Shown: piece after piece, positions 16,408-25,452 of the stretch
How positions within the stretch are numbered: position 1 is the stretch's first letter
How the letters are laid out: every line of letters begins with the position of its first letter
Assembly (NCBI GenBank): GCA_023390175.1
Contig: JAEWDK010000020.1
Coordinates: 124,001-188,000, forward strand
Source: Bacillota bacterium
GTDB lineage: Bacteria > Bacillota > Clostridia > Oscillospirales > Acutalibacteraceae
DNA length: 64,000 nt
Direction of reading: 5' to 3'
Position numbers and translations under genes: made by a program
The notes under the pieces: generated by a model
Databases searched by the model: none
What the model was told of the DNA's origin: nothing
Seen by the model: the letters and a program-made list of their open reading frames with translations, nothing else

Positions 16408-17169
16408 TTATTTGTTTGTTTCATAAATCATCCGAAGGCCGTCGAGCAAAAGCGTGTCGCAAAAATGGATGCTGTGCTTGCAATGTGACACAATTTCTTT
16501 TGACAATCCGCCGGTAGCCACAACGTGGCATTTTTGACCGAGCTCCTCTTCCATTCGCTCCACCATGCCGTCGATCATGCAGGCCGTACCCAAAATAACG
16601 CCGGAGCGCATGCACTCGATCGTGTTCTTCCCAATGGCATATTTCGGTGCTTCCAGACTAATGGAAGGAAGCTGTGCCGTGCGGCTGGTTAAGGCGTCCA
16701 GCGAAATTCCCACACCGGGACAGATGCAGCCGCCAAGCAGGGTTTTGCCCTCATCAAGCACCATTAAAGTAGTTGCCGTTCCCATATCCAAAATGATGGT
16801 AGGGCCGTGGAACATTCCCGCAGCGGCCGCGCAGCCAACAATCAGGTCGGCTCCCACCAGTTCCGGGCGGATATTTACTTTAACATTCGTCTTTGTATCC
16901 GGCCCGACACAGATTGCGTCAACATTGGTCAGGCGTTTAATCGCACGCACAATAAACGTTGTGACCGGCGGCACCACCGAGCTGATCGCCGCACCTTCAA
17001 TGTCTTTTAATGAAATTCCGTAGATGTCTAAAATATCACGCAGCTCAATGGCATACTGATCCTCCATACGGGAAACGTCGGTCGCCATACGAGAAACAAA
17101 CAGAAGCTTTTTGTCGTCATAAACACCGATTGTAATATTGGTATTACCGATGTCCAGCGCTAAAATCAT
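16408..17169 (-). CDS. coaX: Type III pantothenate kinase
   Basis: Phosphorylates pantothenate in the first step of coenzyme A synthesis; ASKHA fold. The 253 residues show MILALDIGNTNITIGVYD at the N terminus (phosphate 1 motif), RPELVGADLIVG near 100 and the second phosphate motif ILDMGTATTLMVLD near 125, with GGLSKEIVSHC near the C terminus. Length and motifs are typical of CoaX. It starts at ATG 17169 with a weak ribosome site and appears monocistronic. Confidence 0.95.
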   Translation of the reverse strand: MILALDIGNTNITIGVYDDKKLLFVSRMATDVSRMEDQYAIELRDILDIYGISLKDIEGAAISSVVPPVTTFIVRAIKRLTNVDAICVGPDTKTNVKVNIRPELVGADLIVGCAAAAGMFHGPTIILDMGTATTLMVLDEGKTLLGGCICPGVGISLDALTSRTAQLPSISLEAPKYAIGKNTIECMRSGVILGTACMIDGMVERMEEELGQKCHVVATGGLSKEIVSHCKHSIHFCDTLLLDGLRMIYETNK

Positions 17170-17477
17170 GCTATGACCCCCATTGTTTTATTAAGCCCAG
17201 GCTTTTGTCCGATTCATAAAAATCAAGGATACCGGATTCCGGGCAGGTTGCCGCAGCCAAGCCCGGTCTTGGCTGAAACAGGAACAACCGCTGATTTTTC
17301 AGACAAGATTTTGTATTTACAAACTGAATTATAGCAATTTTTCATCCGATATGCAATAAGCATTGATAAATAATTAACGATTGTTGTAATTAACAGTTGA
17401 TTCTTATATAATTTATAAGATATGTTCGAAATATGTTAGATTTACGAAAAAGTCAAAGCATGAAATAAAATAAAGTG
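17170..17477. other. Intergenic region between coaX and feoB
   Basis: About 300 bases with no coding frame I would defend. It holds a short hairpin (AGCCAAG/CTTGGCT around 17256-17275) and AT-rich DNA likely to contain the coaX promoter on the minus strand. No riboswitch was recognised. Confidence 0.5.
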
Positions 17478-17509
17478 CCCCCGGCGGCGCTGGACTGCTC
17501 TGCCGGGGG
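17478..17509 (-). terminator. Terminator of the spmA-spmB-feoB unit
   Basis: CCCCCGGC and GCCGGGGG pair around a 16-base loop just past the feoB stop codon; the minus strand continues into an AT-rich stretch. Confidence 0.75.
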
Positions 17510-17518
17510 ATTCTTGAG

Positions 17519-19366
17519 TTATGTAAAAAATCGCACAAAAAGCATTGCACATTGAAAAAACAGAGCGGAGCAATACCAGGCAGTTGCAAGCTGGTAAAAA
17601 GCACTTGCAGCCGCCCACTTTATACTGCCCGTTTCACGGCGTATGGTACTGAGTGCGGCGGCACACGGTGTGTAAAGCAGCACAAAAATGAGAAAGGAAC
17701 AGGCGCTCAGCCGGGTGAAGTTCATTTGCAGGGCGGCCGTTAAGTTCCCGGAATACAGCACGCTCATGGTGCTGACAATGGATTCCTTTGCCACAAGGCC
17801 CGTTAAAAGCGCAACCGTGGGCTTCCAGGAGCCAAACCCGCAAAGGGTAAAAATCGGTGCGAGCAGTTTTCCGCCGGCTGCAAGAATGCTTTGCGAGCTG
17901 TCGGCGGTCATGTGAAAATCGGTCGTAAGGGATTGCAGCAGCCAAATGATAACCGTTGCAACAAACACGGTGGTTCCGGCTTTTTGCAGGAAATCCTTCA
18001 TACGCCGCTCCACGTGCAGCCACACGCTTTTCAGCGTTGGCAGGCGGTAATCCGGCAGCTCCATAACAAACGGGGCTGGTTCGCCCCTGAGGACGCTGTT
18101 TTTCAGCAGGAGTGCCGACAGGATGCCCATGAGAATTCCGAACACATAAATCAGGAACATGGCGAGCGGCCGTGCCCCCGCAAAAAACGATGCGATAAAC
18201 AGGGAATAAACCGGCGTTTTTGCGCTGCAGGACATAAACGGCGTAATCAAAATTGTTAACCGCTTATCCTTCTCGCTTTCCAATATCCGCGTTCCCATTA
18301 CGGCGGGCACTGTACAGCCGAAGCCCATCAGGAGCGGCACAAACGCACGGCCCGAAAGGCCGATCCGCCGCATTGGCGCATCCATAATAAACGCGGCGCG
18401 CGCCATGTAGCCGCTGTCTTCCAAAAGCGACAGCAGCAGGAACAAAAGCAGAATCTGCGGCAGGAATTTCAGCACCGCTCCGACCCCTGCAATGACCCCC
18501 TGCACCACCAGGCTGCGCACCCAAACCGAGGTGCCTGCCGACTGCAGCACGCTGTCCACCGTGGGGGAGAAGCATTCCGTGATAAGATACTCCACTCCAT
18601 GTACAAAAAATGAGCCGACCGAACCGAAGGTCAGCCAAAAAATCAGAAGAATGCTGAGGAAAAAGACGGGAATTGCAAAAAAGCGGTTGGTTGCAACGGC
18701 GTCAATGCGCTCGGTCGCGCTTTTTGATGACGCCGGATGTTTTTTTACCGCGAGGCGTGTGATATTTCCGATATACCGGTAGCGTGCGTCGGCAAGTTCC
18801 GTTTCCGGGTCACGGCTGCCGGAGTCCGGCTTTGAAACGTGATGATACAAAACCGGATGCTGGGCCGCGTTTACCGCTGCCTGGAGCAATTCGGGGATGC
18901 CCTTCCCCTTTGACGCGGAAACCGGAACCACCGCGGCGCCGATCAGCGACGAGAACAGGCCGCAGTCAATGCGGTCGCCCCGCCGTGATACGACGTCCAT
19001 CATATTCAGCGCAATTACCATGGGAATATTGAGTTCCATCAGCTGGGTGGTCAGATACAGGTTTCGTTCCAGGTTGGACGCGTCCACGATGTTGATAATC
19101 AGGTCCGGCTTTTCGCGCAAAAGGAAATCCCCTGCCAGCGCTTCCTCCGGCGAATAAGGCGTAAGCGAATAAATTCCCGGCAAATCCACAATTTCAATGC
19201 TGTAATCCAAGTACCGCGCACGCCCGCTTTTTTTCTCCACCGTCACGCCCGGCCAGTTGCCGACATAGGCGGTCGAACCGGTGAGTGCATTGAAAAGAGT
19301 CGTTTTTCCGCAGTTCGGGTTGCCGGCAAGCGCAAAAGTGAGCTTGTTTTTTGTTTGATGATTCAT
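17519..19366 (-). CDS. feoB: Ferrous iron transporter B
   Basis: GTP-dependent Fe(II) uptake permease. The 615 residues hold an N-terminal G domain with GNPNCGKTTLFNAL (G1, near 15), DLPGIYSLTPYS (G3, near 60) and NMMD (G4, near 120), then a membrane domain with the Gate motifs, including GFGCTVPAVMGTR and the later TPCAAALSTIRRE. It is shorter than many FeoB proteins (about 650-750) but no key motif is lost. No feoA or feoC is adjacent. It follows spmB by 9 bases with AAGGA before its ATG, so it is probably transcribed with the spore maturation genes, an unusual partner. Confidence 0.95.
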   Translation of the reverse strand: MNHQTKNKLTFALAGNPNCGKTTLFNALTGSTAYVGNWPGVTVEKKSGRARYLDYSIEIVDLPGIYSLTPYSPEEALAGDFLLREKPDLIINIVDASNLERNLYLTTQLMELNIPMVIALNMMDVVSRRGDRIDCGLFSSLIGAAVVPVSASKGKGIPELLQAAVNAAQHPVLYHHVSKPDSGSRDPETELADARYRYIGNITRLAVKKHPASSKSATERIDAVATNRFFAIPVFFLSILLIFWLTFGSVGSFFVHGVEYLITECFSPTVDSVLQSAGTSVWVRSLVVQGVIAGVGAVLKFLPQILLLFLLLSLLEDSGYMARAAFIMDAPMRRIGLSGRAFVPLLMGFGCTVPAVMGTRILESEKDKRLTILITPFMSCSAKTPVYSLFIASFFAGARPLAMFLIYVFGILMGILSALLLKNSVLRGEPAPFVMELPDYRLPTLKSVWLHVERRMKDFLQKAGTTVFVATVIIWLLQSLTTDFHMTADSSQSILAAGGKLLAPIFTLCGFGSWKPTVALLTGLVAKESIVSTMSVLYSGNLTAALQMNFTRLSACSFLIFVLLYTPCAAALSTIRRETGSIKWAAASAFYQLATAWYCSALFFQCAMLFVRFFT

Positions 19367-19375
19367 ATGTAGTCC

Positions 19376-19897
19376 TTAATAAAAAAACAGTCTGACCGCC
19401 AGCGCGGAAATCACGCAGGCCGTCAGGTCTGCGGTAAGAGCGGCTGGAATGGTATGCCTTGTCTTTTTGATATTAATTGCACCGTAGTAAACCGCAATAG
19501 CGTAAAACGTTGTTTCGGTTGAACCGGACATAACAGAGGCAACGCGCCCGGCAAAGCTTTCCGTTCCGTTGTTTTGAAAGATTTGCGATAAAATTGCCGT
19601 GGCGCCGCTGCCCGAAACCGGCTTGATCAGCGCGAGCGGCATTACCTGCGCCGGCAGCCCCAAAAAGCGCGCCACCGGGGCAAGGAATGAAGAAAGCATG
19701 TCTAACGCACCGGAGGCATTCAGCATGGAAACCGCCATCATCAGCCCGACCAGTGAAGGGATGATTGAAATTGCGGAGGAAAAGCCCTCCTTTGCTCCTG
19801 CAACGAAGGTGTCAAAAAGCGGCACGCGGCGGAACAGCCCGAACACAACAATAATCAAGACTGTGGCGGGAATCGCGTACACGCCGAGCTTATCCAC
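19376..19897 (-). CDS. spmB: Spore maturation protein B
   Basis: Membrane protein of 173 residues with four to five predicted helices. It belongs to the SpmB/nucleoside-recognition gate family: PLFDTFVAGAKEGFSSAISI near 27-46 and PVSGSGATAILSQIF near 92-106 are typical. In Bacillus subtilis, spmA and spmB are needed for proper spore core dehydration and heat resistance. Its start overlaps the end of spmA by 8 bases, so the pair is translationally coupled. Confidence 0.94.
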   Translation of the reverse strand: MDKLGVYAIPATVLIIVVFGLFRRVPLFDTFVAGAKEGFSSAISIIPSLVGLMMAVSMLNASGALDMLSSFLAPVARFLGLPAQVMPLALIKPVSGSGATAILSQIFQNNGTESFAGRVASVMSGSTETTFYAIAVYYGAINIKKTRHTIPAALTADLTACVISALAVRLFFY

Positions 19898-20513
19898 GTT
19901 TTCGTCCCTCTAAAAGCTTTGCCACGGTAATTCCGGCCGCAAGCGCACAAATTGAAGTCAGCCAGACCGCCGGAAGAATATCGAACGGTGTGGGGGAACC
20001 GTACTTCGCGCGCAGAGTACCCATAAAAGTCGGAATAAGCTGAATGGACGCGGTGTTGATCACGACAAACATAACCATGGAATTGTCCGCGGTCTGCGTT
20101 GGGTTCAGCTTTGCCAGTTCTTTCATTGCGGCAATTCCCATTGGAGTGGCGGCGTTCCCCAAGCCGAGCAGGTTAGCGGTAATATTCATGCAAATCGCCT
20201 TAATGGCGGGACTCCCCTTTTTACAGGAGGGAAACAGTCGCCGTGTAAGCGGATCCATCAGTTTGGATAAAATCAGTGTAATCCCACCCGAATCGGCAAT
20301 TTTCATCAGACCGGTCCACGCGCACATCATGCCGAGCATGGCAATTACAAGCTCGACCGCGCCGGCCGCACCACCCATTACCGCAGCGGAAAGCTGCGGC
20401 ACCCGGCCGGTTGCAACGGCGCAAAACACACTGAGAAGAATGAGGCCGGCCCAAATGTAATTCAGCAGTATGCTCACCTCTTTTTTGGCTATTTTCGTAT
20501 AATATCTATGCAA
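19890..20513 (-). CDS. spmA: Spore maturation protein A
   Basis: Partner of SpmB, polytopic membrane protein of about 190 residues with the gate domain (GLMKIADSGGI near 60 and NLLGLGNAATPMG near 110-122). The open frame begins at TTG 20513, but the ribosome site GAGGTG lies at 20475-20480 and the natural protein probably starts near LLNYIWAGLI, using CTG 20468 or ATA 20471, or GTG 20477; no ATG is available there. It is first in the spmA-spmB-feoB unit and supports an endospore-forming host. Confidence 0.92.
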   Translation of the reverse strand: MHRYYTKIAKKEVSILLNYIWAGLILLSVFCAVATGRVPQLSAAVMGGAAGAVELVIAMLGMMCAWTGLMKIADSGGITLILSKLMDPLTRRLFPSCKKGSPAIKAICMNITANLLGLGNAATPMGIAAMKELAKLNPTQTADNSMVMFVVINTASIQLIPTFMGTLRAKYGSPTPFDILPAVWLTSICALAAGITVAKLLEGRKRG

Positions 20514-20563
20514 ATTTCGATTAGAATATCACAAATTCCGTCGTATTTTACATGTTCAATTAA

Positions 20564-20592
20564 TTGACATAATTGGAAAAATATACTATAAT
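20564..20592 (+). promoter_or_regulatory. Sigma-A-type promoter of the AbrB-like gene
   Basis: TTGACA (20564-20569), 17-base spacer and TATAAT (20587-20592): a consensus promoter about 50 bases before the coding start. Confidence 0.85.
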
Positions 20593-20646
20593 ACAACTGA
20601 GAAGCGACAAAACCCGATAGTTTTTGAACGAAAGGCGATGAATAAA

Positions 20647-20901
20647 ATGAAATCAACCGGGATAGTTAGAAAAGTAGATGAATTAGGTCGAATTGTGTTG
20701 CCAAAAGAACTGCGTATGACTCTTAATATAAACGAGAAAGATCCACTCGAAATTTTTGTTGACGACGATGGAAGGATTGTTTTGAAAAAATACGAACCTG
20801 CATGTGTGTTCTGCAACAGTATGAACGATGTCTCAACCTTTAAGGGCCATAATGTCTGCCGTGAATGTATGAAAAAAATGGCTGCCAGATTGGAAGAATA
20901 A
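20647..20901 (+). CDS. AbrB/SpoVT-family transition-state regulator
   Basis: DNA-binding regulator of about 84 residues. The N-terminal swapped-hairpin domain MKSTGIVRKVDELGRIVLPK is the canonical AbrB sequence. The C-terminal half has four cysteines (CVFCNSMNDVSTFKGHNVC, REC), a zinc-finger-like tail seen in clostridial AbrB relatives. ATG 20647 is preferred because AAAGG lies 10 bases upstream and it gives the family N terminus. It is expressed from a strong promoter and ends in a strong terminator, so it is monocistronic. It probably controls transition-phase and sporulation genes. Confidence 0.92.
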   Translation: MKSTGIVRKVDELGRIVLPKELRMTLNINEKDPLEIFVDDDGRIVLKKYEPACVFCNSMNDVSTFKGHNVCRECMKKMAARLEE

Positions 20902-20911
20902 CCTACGTAGT

Positions 20912-20948
20912 AAAAGGAAGGCCACCCTGCCGGGGCGGCCTTCCTTTT
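20912..20948 (+). terminator. Terminator of the AbrB-like gene
   Basis: AAAAGGAAGGCC and GGCCTTCCTTTT form a 12-bp stem, followed by ACCC. Confidence 0.88.
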
Positions 20949-21060
20949 ACCCTTTACGGTCTGCTTATTTTAGGAGCGTTGCATTTTCCGCTTGCTTTCA
21001 ACGAAAAAATGCGCTACTATGAAAGAAATTATGCTAGGCAAGCCAAAGAGGAGAATCCGA

Positions 21061-21534
21061 ATGACATTAACCGATGAGGAATACCGGTATTTTAGAAGCT
21101 GCGCCGCAGAGCTGCTGCAATCAGCCGATGTGCAGCGAATGAGTACTTTTATACAGCACGCCCATGTTTCCTGTTTGGAGCACAGCATTTCGGTCGCGTA
21201 TTACAGTTACCTGCTGTGCCAAAGATTCAACCTGCGCGTTGACTGCCGCAGTATCATCCGGGGTGCGCTGCTGCACGATTTTTTCCTGTACGACTGGCAT
21301 GTGGGAAACGGAAAAAAGGGCCTGCACGGCTTTACCCACCCGAAAACCGCACTGGAAAACGCGGAAGAACATTTTTCACTGAACGATATGGAAAAAGATA
21401 TCATTGTAAAACATATGTGGCCGCTGACGCTCATTCCGCCAAAATACAAAGAATCGATGATTGTGAGCCTTTCCGACAAATTCTGCTCAACGGTAGAAAC
21501 ACTTCGCCTTTACCCTAATTTTATATCACGGTAA
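21061..21534 (+). CDS. HD-domain protein
   Basis: Predicted metal-dependent phosphohydrolase of 157 residues. The HD pattern is HSISVAYYSYLLCQRF near 41, GALLHDFFLYDW near 71-82 (His-Asp pair) and a later conserved VSLSDKFCS near 138. ATG 21061 has GAGGAG 7 bases upstream. It stands alone between two terminators. The substrate is unknown; small stand-alone HD proteins often act on nucleotides. Confidence 0.82.
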   Translation: MTLTDEEYRYFRSCAAELLQSADVQRMSTFIQHAHVSCLEHSISVAYYSYLLCQRFNLRVDCRSIIRGALLHDFFLYDWHVGNGKKGLHGFTHPKTALENAEEHFSLNDMEKDIIVKHMWPLTLIPPKYKESMIVSLSDKFCSTVETLRLYPNFISR

Positions 21535-21535
21535 C

Positions 21536-21578
21536 AAAAAAGCTTTCCCGGCGGAACAATCCACCGGGAAAGCTTTTT
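21536..21578 (+). terminator. Terminator after the HD-domain gene
   Basis: AAAAAGCTTTCCCGG and CCGGGAAAGCTTTTT are complementary with a T-run at the end. Confidence 0.9.
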
Positions 21579-21620
21579 CATGTACATAACCGTTGCTTTC
21601 AGGAAAATATATCTGCTTTT

Positions 21621-22019
21621 TCAGCACCCTGTCAGTGACACAGGCTTGCCCTCCTGACTTGCTTCATACGCTTTCCCGTAGAAATTGATTTTGCAGTCGA
21701 TTTTGTCCAAATGCTTGTGCAGTGCGGCAATCTGGTTCAGTACGGTCTGGCGGTGTTCCACCAGGATCTGCTGCCGCTGAAGCAGCGTATCGTTGCCCTG
21801 CACCGTCAGTTCAATAATCTCTTTTATCTGTTTGATCGGCATTCCTGTGTTTTTCAGGCAGCTGATCAAGGCCAGCCACTCCAAATCGCCGTCCGAAAAT
21901 TCGCGGTATCCGCTTTCGCTTCTTTCCACGAAAGGCAGAAGCCCTTCCTTGTCATAATAGCGCAGCGTGTAGCACGACAGATTGGATTTTTGCGAAGCCT
22001 GTGCAATGGTATATCCCAT
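21621..22019 (-). CDS. MerR family transcriptional regulator
   Basis: Regulator of 132 residues. The N-terminal winged helix is typical: YTIAQASQKSNLSCYTLRYY then EGLLPFVERSESGYREF and WLALISCLKNTGMPIKQIKE. The dimerisation coiled coil follows (about 80-112). The C-terminal tail is short (SQEGKPVSLTGC) and has a single cysteine, so a metal sensor is unlikely; the AdhR-like group, which responds to electrophiles, is closer in style. No target gene is adjacent, and the flanking genes face other ways. Confidence 0.88.
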   Translation of the reverse strand: MGYTIAQASQKSNLSCYTLRYYDKEGLLPFVERSESGYREFSDGDLEWLALISCLKNTGMPIKQIKEIIELTVQGNDTLLQRQQILVEHRQTVLNQIAALHKHLDKIDCKINFYGKAYEASQEGKPVSLTGC

Positions 22020-22180
22020 AATTCATTCTCCTTAATCCTGTTTGGCAGTATAACATAACGCGGAACGCATTACATTAGAGTTGCTCAAAGGTTTAAGTTC
22101 ATACTACACCAACCAAGATAAAAAAACAAGAAGATATTTGAAGAACATGAATGATTACATTTCGGTCTGAAAAATATTGA

Positions 22181-22235
22181 AAGAGCGAAAAGGGCCTGGA
22201 ACCGTAAAAACGGCTTCAGACCCTTTCGCTCTTTT
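22181..22235 (-). terminator. Terminator of the second HD-domain gene
   Basis: AAAGAGCGAAAAGGG and CCCTTTCGCTCTTT form a long imperfect stem with an inner CCGT/ACGG hairpin, right after the stop codon at 22240. Confidence 0.8.
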
Positions 22236-22239
22236 ACGG

Positions 22240-22914
22240 TTAAAGCAGACGGGTTTCGTTGATGATCAGCTCGAACTGAAGACCAAGGTACTTGGCTGCC
22301 TGGCGGCAGAGCACCATGCGCGTCATGAAAATCTCGAAATATTCCATAACGGGACAAATGCCGGTATCAATCGTAATATTGAGCGTTGCGGTTTTTCGTT
22401 CGGCGTCAATTTCCGTGGAGGCCCGCTCTACAGCGTAGTTCACGCGGTCATGAATATCCGCGTTTACAGTTTCCTTGTCACGTACCCGGGTACGGCGGAC
22501 ATCACCCTTATCGGAAAGAATCAGCGCGGCCGCAATTGGATTTACCGCCGCCGCGGTACCTTCGTCATGGTTGCCGATGGCCGCGACGATCAGCGCAACC
22601 TCCTCCGGCACCATGCCGAGCCGGTTGAGAATCTGAAACGCCATCAGCGCGCCGCTCTGCGCGTGTGCCACGCGGTTGACCACGTTGCCGATATCATGCA
22701 TATACCCCGCAATGGCCGCCAGCTCGCAGGTGCGGGCGTCGTAATGCAGGCTCTGTAAAATATAGCTTGCATAATTCGACGAGCGCTTCGCGTGGGCAAA
22801 GCCGTGTTCGGTGTAGCCGATCACCCCTAAATTTTGATTGCCGTTGGTAATATACGCGTTAATTTCATCGTTTTTCAGAATTTGCTCCAATGTGATATTG
22901 CTGTATTTTTCCAT
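22240..22914 (-). CDS. HD-domain phosphohydrolase
   Basis: Predicted phosphohydrolase of 224 residues with a full HD set: GFAHAKRSSNYASYIL near 38 (His), AAIAGYMHDIGNVVNR near 66-81 (HD) and IVAAIGNHDEG near 109-119. The C-terminal part is beta-rich (TATLNITID). It lies 13 bases upstream of nothing else and 13 bases downstream of the PepV-type dipeptidase gene, so it is probably its operon partner. The substrate is not evident. Confidence 0.85.
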   Translation of the reverse strand: MEKYSNITLEQILKNDEINAYITNGNQNLGVIGYTEHGFAHAKRSSNYASYILQSLHYDARTCELAAIAGYMHDIGNVVNRVAHAQSGALMAFQILNRLGMVPEEVALIVAAIGNHDEGTAAAVNPIAAALILSDKGDVRRTRVRDKETVNADIHDRVNYAVERASTEIDAERKTATLNITIDTGICPVMEYFEIFMTRMVLCRQAAKYLGLQFELIINETRLL

Positions 22915-22927
22915 AAAGAACCTCGAT

Positions 22928-24307
22928 TTATTTTGTCAGCATCCGGTACATTGCCTCAAGGCAGATTTGCGCGTGAGTCATAAAGCGGTCAATGTCAATA
23001 TTCTCGTTGGTATTATGCAGGCGGCGGTCCGGCTCATCGGCAAAAAACGGGCCGAACGCAACGGCATTCCCCTTGAACGCGCGCGCATAGGTGCCGCCGC
23101 CGGTCGCATAAATGTTGGCGGGCTGGCCGGTTACCTCGGCAAAAGAGTCCTGCAGCAGCGAAATAAACGGACTGCTTTCCGGCAGGAACAGCGGCTTTGT
23201 GTTGCCAAGAATCGTGGCGGTAAGGCCGTTTTCATCCGCACAGTCGGAAATCACGGAGAAGATATCGTCCCCGTTTGACAGCACCGGATAACGGATATCA
23301 ATTCCGGCGGAAGCGGAATCCGCCCCCATATTGAGAAGTCCGACATTTAAAGTAAGCGGGCCGGATTCCTTATCGCTTTGGCGAATACCGAGTGATTCCC
23401 CGTTTAGCTCCGTACCGATGCGTTCTGTCAAAAAGCAGACAAGGCTCCCGAGTTTTTCGTAGGAAAAGACGGATGCAAGCAGCTTCAGCAGATGCGTGGC
23501 GGCATTAAAGCCCTCCTGCGGCTGCATGGCATGGGAAGCTTTCCCGAGTGAGGTAACGCGTACTCCGTCATCCGCTTTCTCAAAACGGAACTCACCTTCT
23601 GCGGTTTGTGCGGCCTTCTGCAGCTTATCATATTCTTCCGCTGAGCATGCAATCACCGCAACCGCTTTGGACGGGACGGCATTTACTACTGTACCGGAAA
23701 TAAATTCCCGGATAATTTCGGAATCATTCTGCTTTGCTGTAACAGACAGGCGCAAAATGCCTTTTTCACGGTTGCAGATACCATACTCTGAATCGGGCGT
23801 AAAGGCCATGACGGGAAGTTCTTCCGATTTTAGGTACATTTCCAAATCGTTGCTGCCGGTTTCCTCCCCTGCGCCAAAAATAGCGCGCAGGCGGCGTTTG
23901 GGCTGCACCTTTTCATCCTTCAGCGCTTTCAGGCAATACAGCGCGACAATAGCCGCACCCTTGTCGTCCGCTGTTCCGCGGCCATAATAGAGATTCCCTT
24001 TTTGAACAAGCGTGAACGGGTCGGTTTCCCAGCCCTCGCCCGCCGGGACAACATCAACATGAGCGACAACCGCGGCAACCTCGCTGCCCTCGCCGTATTC
24101 CGCATGACCGGCATAGTTGCCGATGTTCTTTGTGGCCAGTCCCATACGGCCGGCCATGTTCAGAATCAGGTTCAGCGCTTCGGCCGACTCTTTCCCGAAT
24201 GGCATTCCTTCCGAAGCTTCACCCCGCACCGACGGAATTGCAACCAGTTCCGCCAAATCTTTTATCATGTCCTCTTGGTAGTTTAATATCTTACTTCCAA
24301 AGCTCAT
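22928..24307 (-). CDS. M20-family dipeptidase, PepV/Sapep type
   Basis: Metal-dependent dipeptidase of about 459 residues that releases amino acids from dipeptides in the cytoplasm. Motifs: VVAHVDVVPAGEGWETDPF near 81 (first metal ligand and catalytic Asp), YGRGTADDKGAAI near 110 and FGAGEETGSNDLE near 142. The lid domain occupies the middle, and YATGGGTYARAFKG near the C terminus is the PepV signature. ATG 24307 follows AAAGGATG by about 8 bases. Probably co-transcribed with the HD-domain gene. Confidence 0.93.
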   Translation of the reverse strand: MSFGSKILNYQEDMIKDLAELVAIPSVRGEASEGMPFGKESAEALNLILNMAGRMGLATKNIGNYAGHAEYGEGSEVAAVVAHVDVVPAGEGWETDPFTLVQKGNLYYGRGTADDKGAAIVALYCLKALKDEKVQPKRRLRAIFGAGEETGSNDLEMYLKSEELPVMAFTPDSEYGICNREKGILRLSVTAKQNDSEIIREFISGTVVNAVPSKAVAVIACSAEEYDKLQKAAQTAEGEFRFEKADDGVRVTSLGKASHAMQPQEGFNAATHLLKLLASVFSYEKLGSLVCFLTERIGTELNGESLGIRQSDKESGPLTLNVGLLNMGADSASAGIDIRYPVLSNGDDIFSVISDCADENGLTATILGNTKPLFLPESSPFISLLQDSFAEVTGQPANIYATGGGTYARAFKGNAVAFGPFFADEPDRRLHNTNENIDIDRFMTHAQICLEAMYRMLTK

Positions 24308-24471
24308 TGGGATACATCCTTTCAAAACAATATAGTTTTATTATAGCACAAATGGCAGAAATTACATACACAGCCGGAAGGAGATTCGGAAAAATAAATG
24401 TAAAAAAGGACTACCCCCAGTGCAGTTTTTCGGCTGCAGCAAAAGATAATCCTCTTCTTTGTATTCTTAAA

Positions 24472-25224
24472 TTATCCGATGGCTTCCGGGCATTTCGCGC
24501 GGATGACCGAAAGCGCTTCCTCATCGGCCACAATGGTCACATCATTATGCAGCTGGAGGATGGAAGCCGGTACTTCCGGTGTAATCGGGCCGAACAGCGA
24601 GCGATATAGGATATCCGCTTTATCCGCACCATTCGCTACCAGCAATAGTTTTTTCGCCTGCATGATTGCTTTAATTCCCATTGTAATCGCATACTTCGGC
24701 ACTTCATCCGCATTTTCGAAAAAGCGCGAATTGGCTTCAATGGTTTTTTGCTTCAGCTTTACGCAGTGCGTTGTCTTGTCGAAATCCTCGTCCGGCTCAT
24801 TGAACCCGATGTGGCCTGTATGGCCGATGCCCAAAAGCTGTAAATCAATCCCGCCCATGTCCACAATTACTTTGTCGTATCGGCGGCACTCGGCGTCAAC
24901 ATCCTTCGCAAGGCCGTTCGGAACATTGGTGTTTTCAATCGGAAGATTAATATGATTAAAAAAGTTGGTGTTCATATAATGGCGGTAGCTTTGTTCATGC
25001 TCCACCGGCAAACCGCAGTATTCATCAAGATTTACGCTGTGAACCTTAGAAAAGTCCAAATCTCCTTTTTTATACCATTCAATCAGCTGGCTGTAAACGC
25101 CCACCGGTGTGGAGCCTGTCGCAAGCCCTAAAACGGAATTTGGGAACAAAATCACCTGAGCTGAAATAATATTGGCTGCTTTTCTGCTCATGCTTTGGTA
25201 ATCCAGCGCGCTGATAATCTTCAT
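24472..25224 (-). CDS. nagB: Glucosamine-6-phosphate deaminase
   Basis: Converts glucosamine-6-phosphate to fructose-6-phosphate and ammonia in amino-sugar use. The 250 residues carry LATGSTPVGVYSQLIEWY near 35-52, SVNLDEYCGLP near 66, the active-site GIGHTGHIGFNEPDEDF near 131-147 and GIKAIMQAKKLLLVANG near 195. Length suits the shorter Gram-positive form without the long allosteric tail. ATG 25224 is chosen because GGGAG lies 7 bases upstream. No nagA is adjacent. Confidence 0.95.
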   Translation of the reverse strand: MKIISALDYQSMSRKAANIISAQVILFPNSVLGLATGSTPVGVYSQLIEWYKKGDLDFSKVHSVNLDEYCGLPVEHEQSYRHYMNTNFFNHINLPIENTNVPNGLAKDVDAECRRYDKVIVDMGGIDLQLLGIGHTGHIGFNEPDEDFDKTTHCVKLKQKTIEANSRFFENADEVPKYAITMGIKAIMQAKKLLLVANGADKADILYRSLFGPITPEVPASILQLHNDVTIVADEEALSVIRAKCPEAIG

Positions 25225-25452
25225 ATAAATCTCCCTTTCAAATGAATCGCATTTCTCTGTATTCTTTGATAAATCAGCAAAAAAAATTTTCATTAAAAAA
25301 CCAGTTTTAAGAAAATTGTTTTATTTGTTTCCATTATATCACATTGATACCAAAAAACAATCCCTTGAAACAAAGAGGACAAAAATTCAGACAGCCGCGA
25401 ATAAAACGCCCCGCCCTGCAAACAATTCAAAGGAACAGAACGGGGTGATAAT

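Noticed and set aside
17170..17477. Riboswitch or FeoA gene in the gap beside feoB
   Set aside because: The gap is upstream of coaX and downstream of feoB; only a weak hairpin is present, with no known riboswitch motif and no FeoA-like frame.
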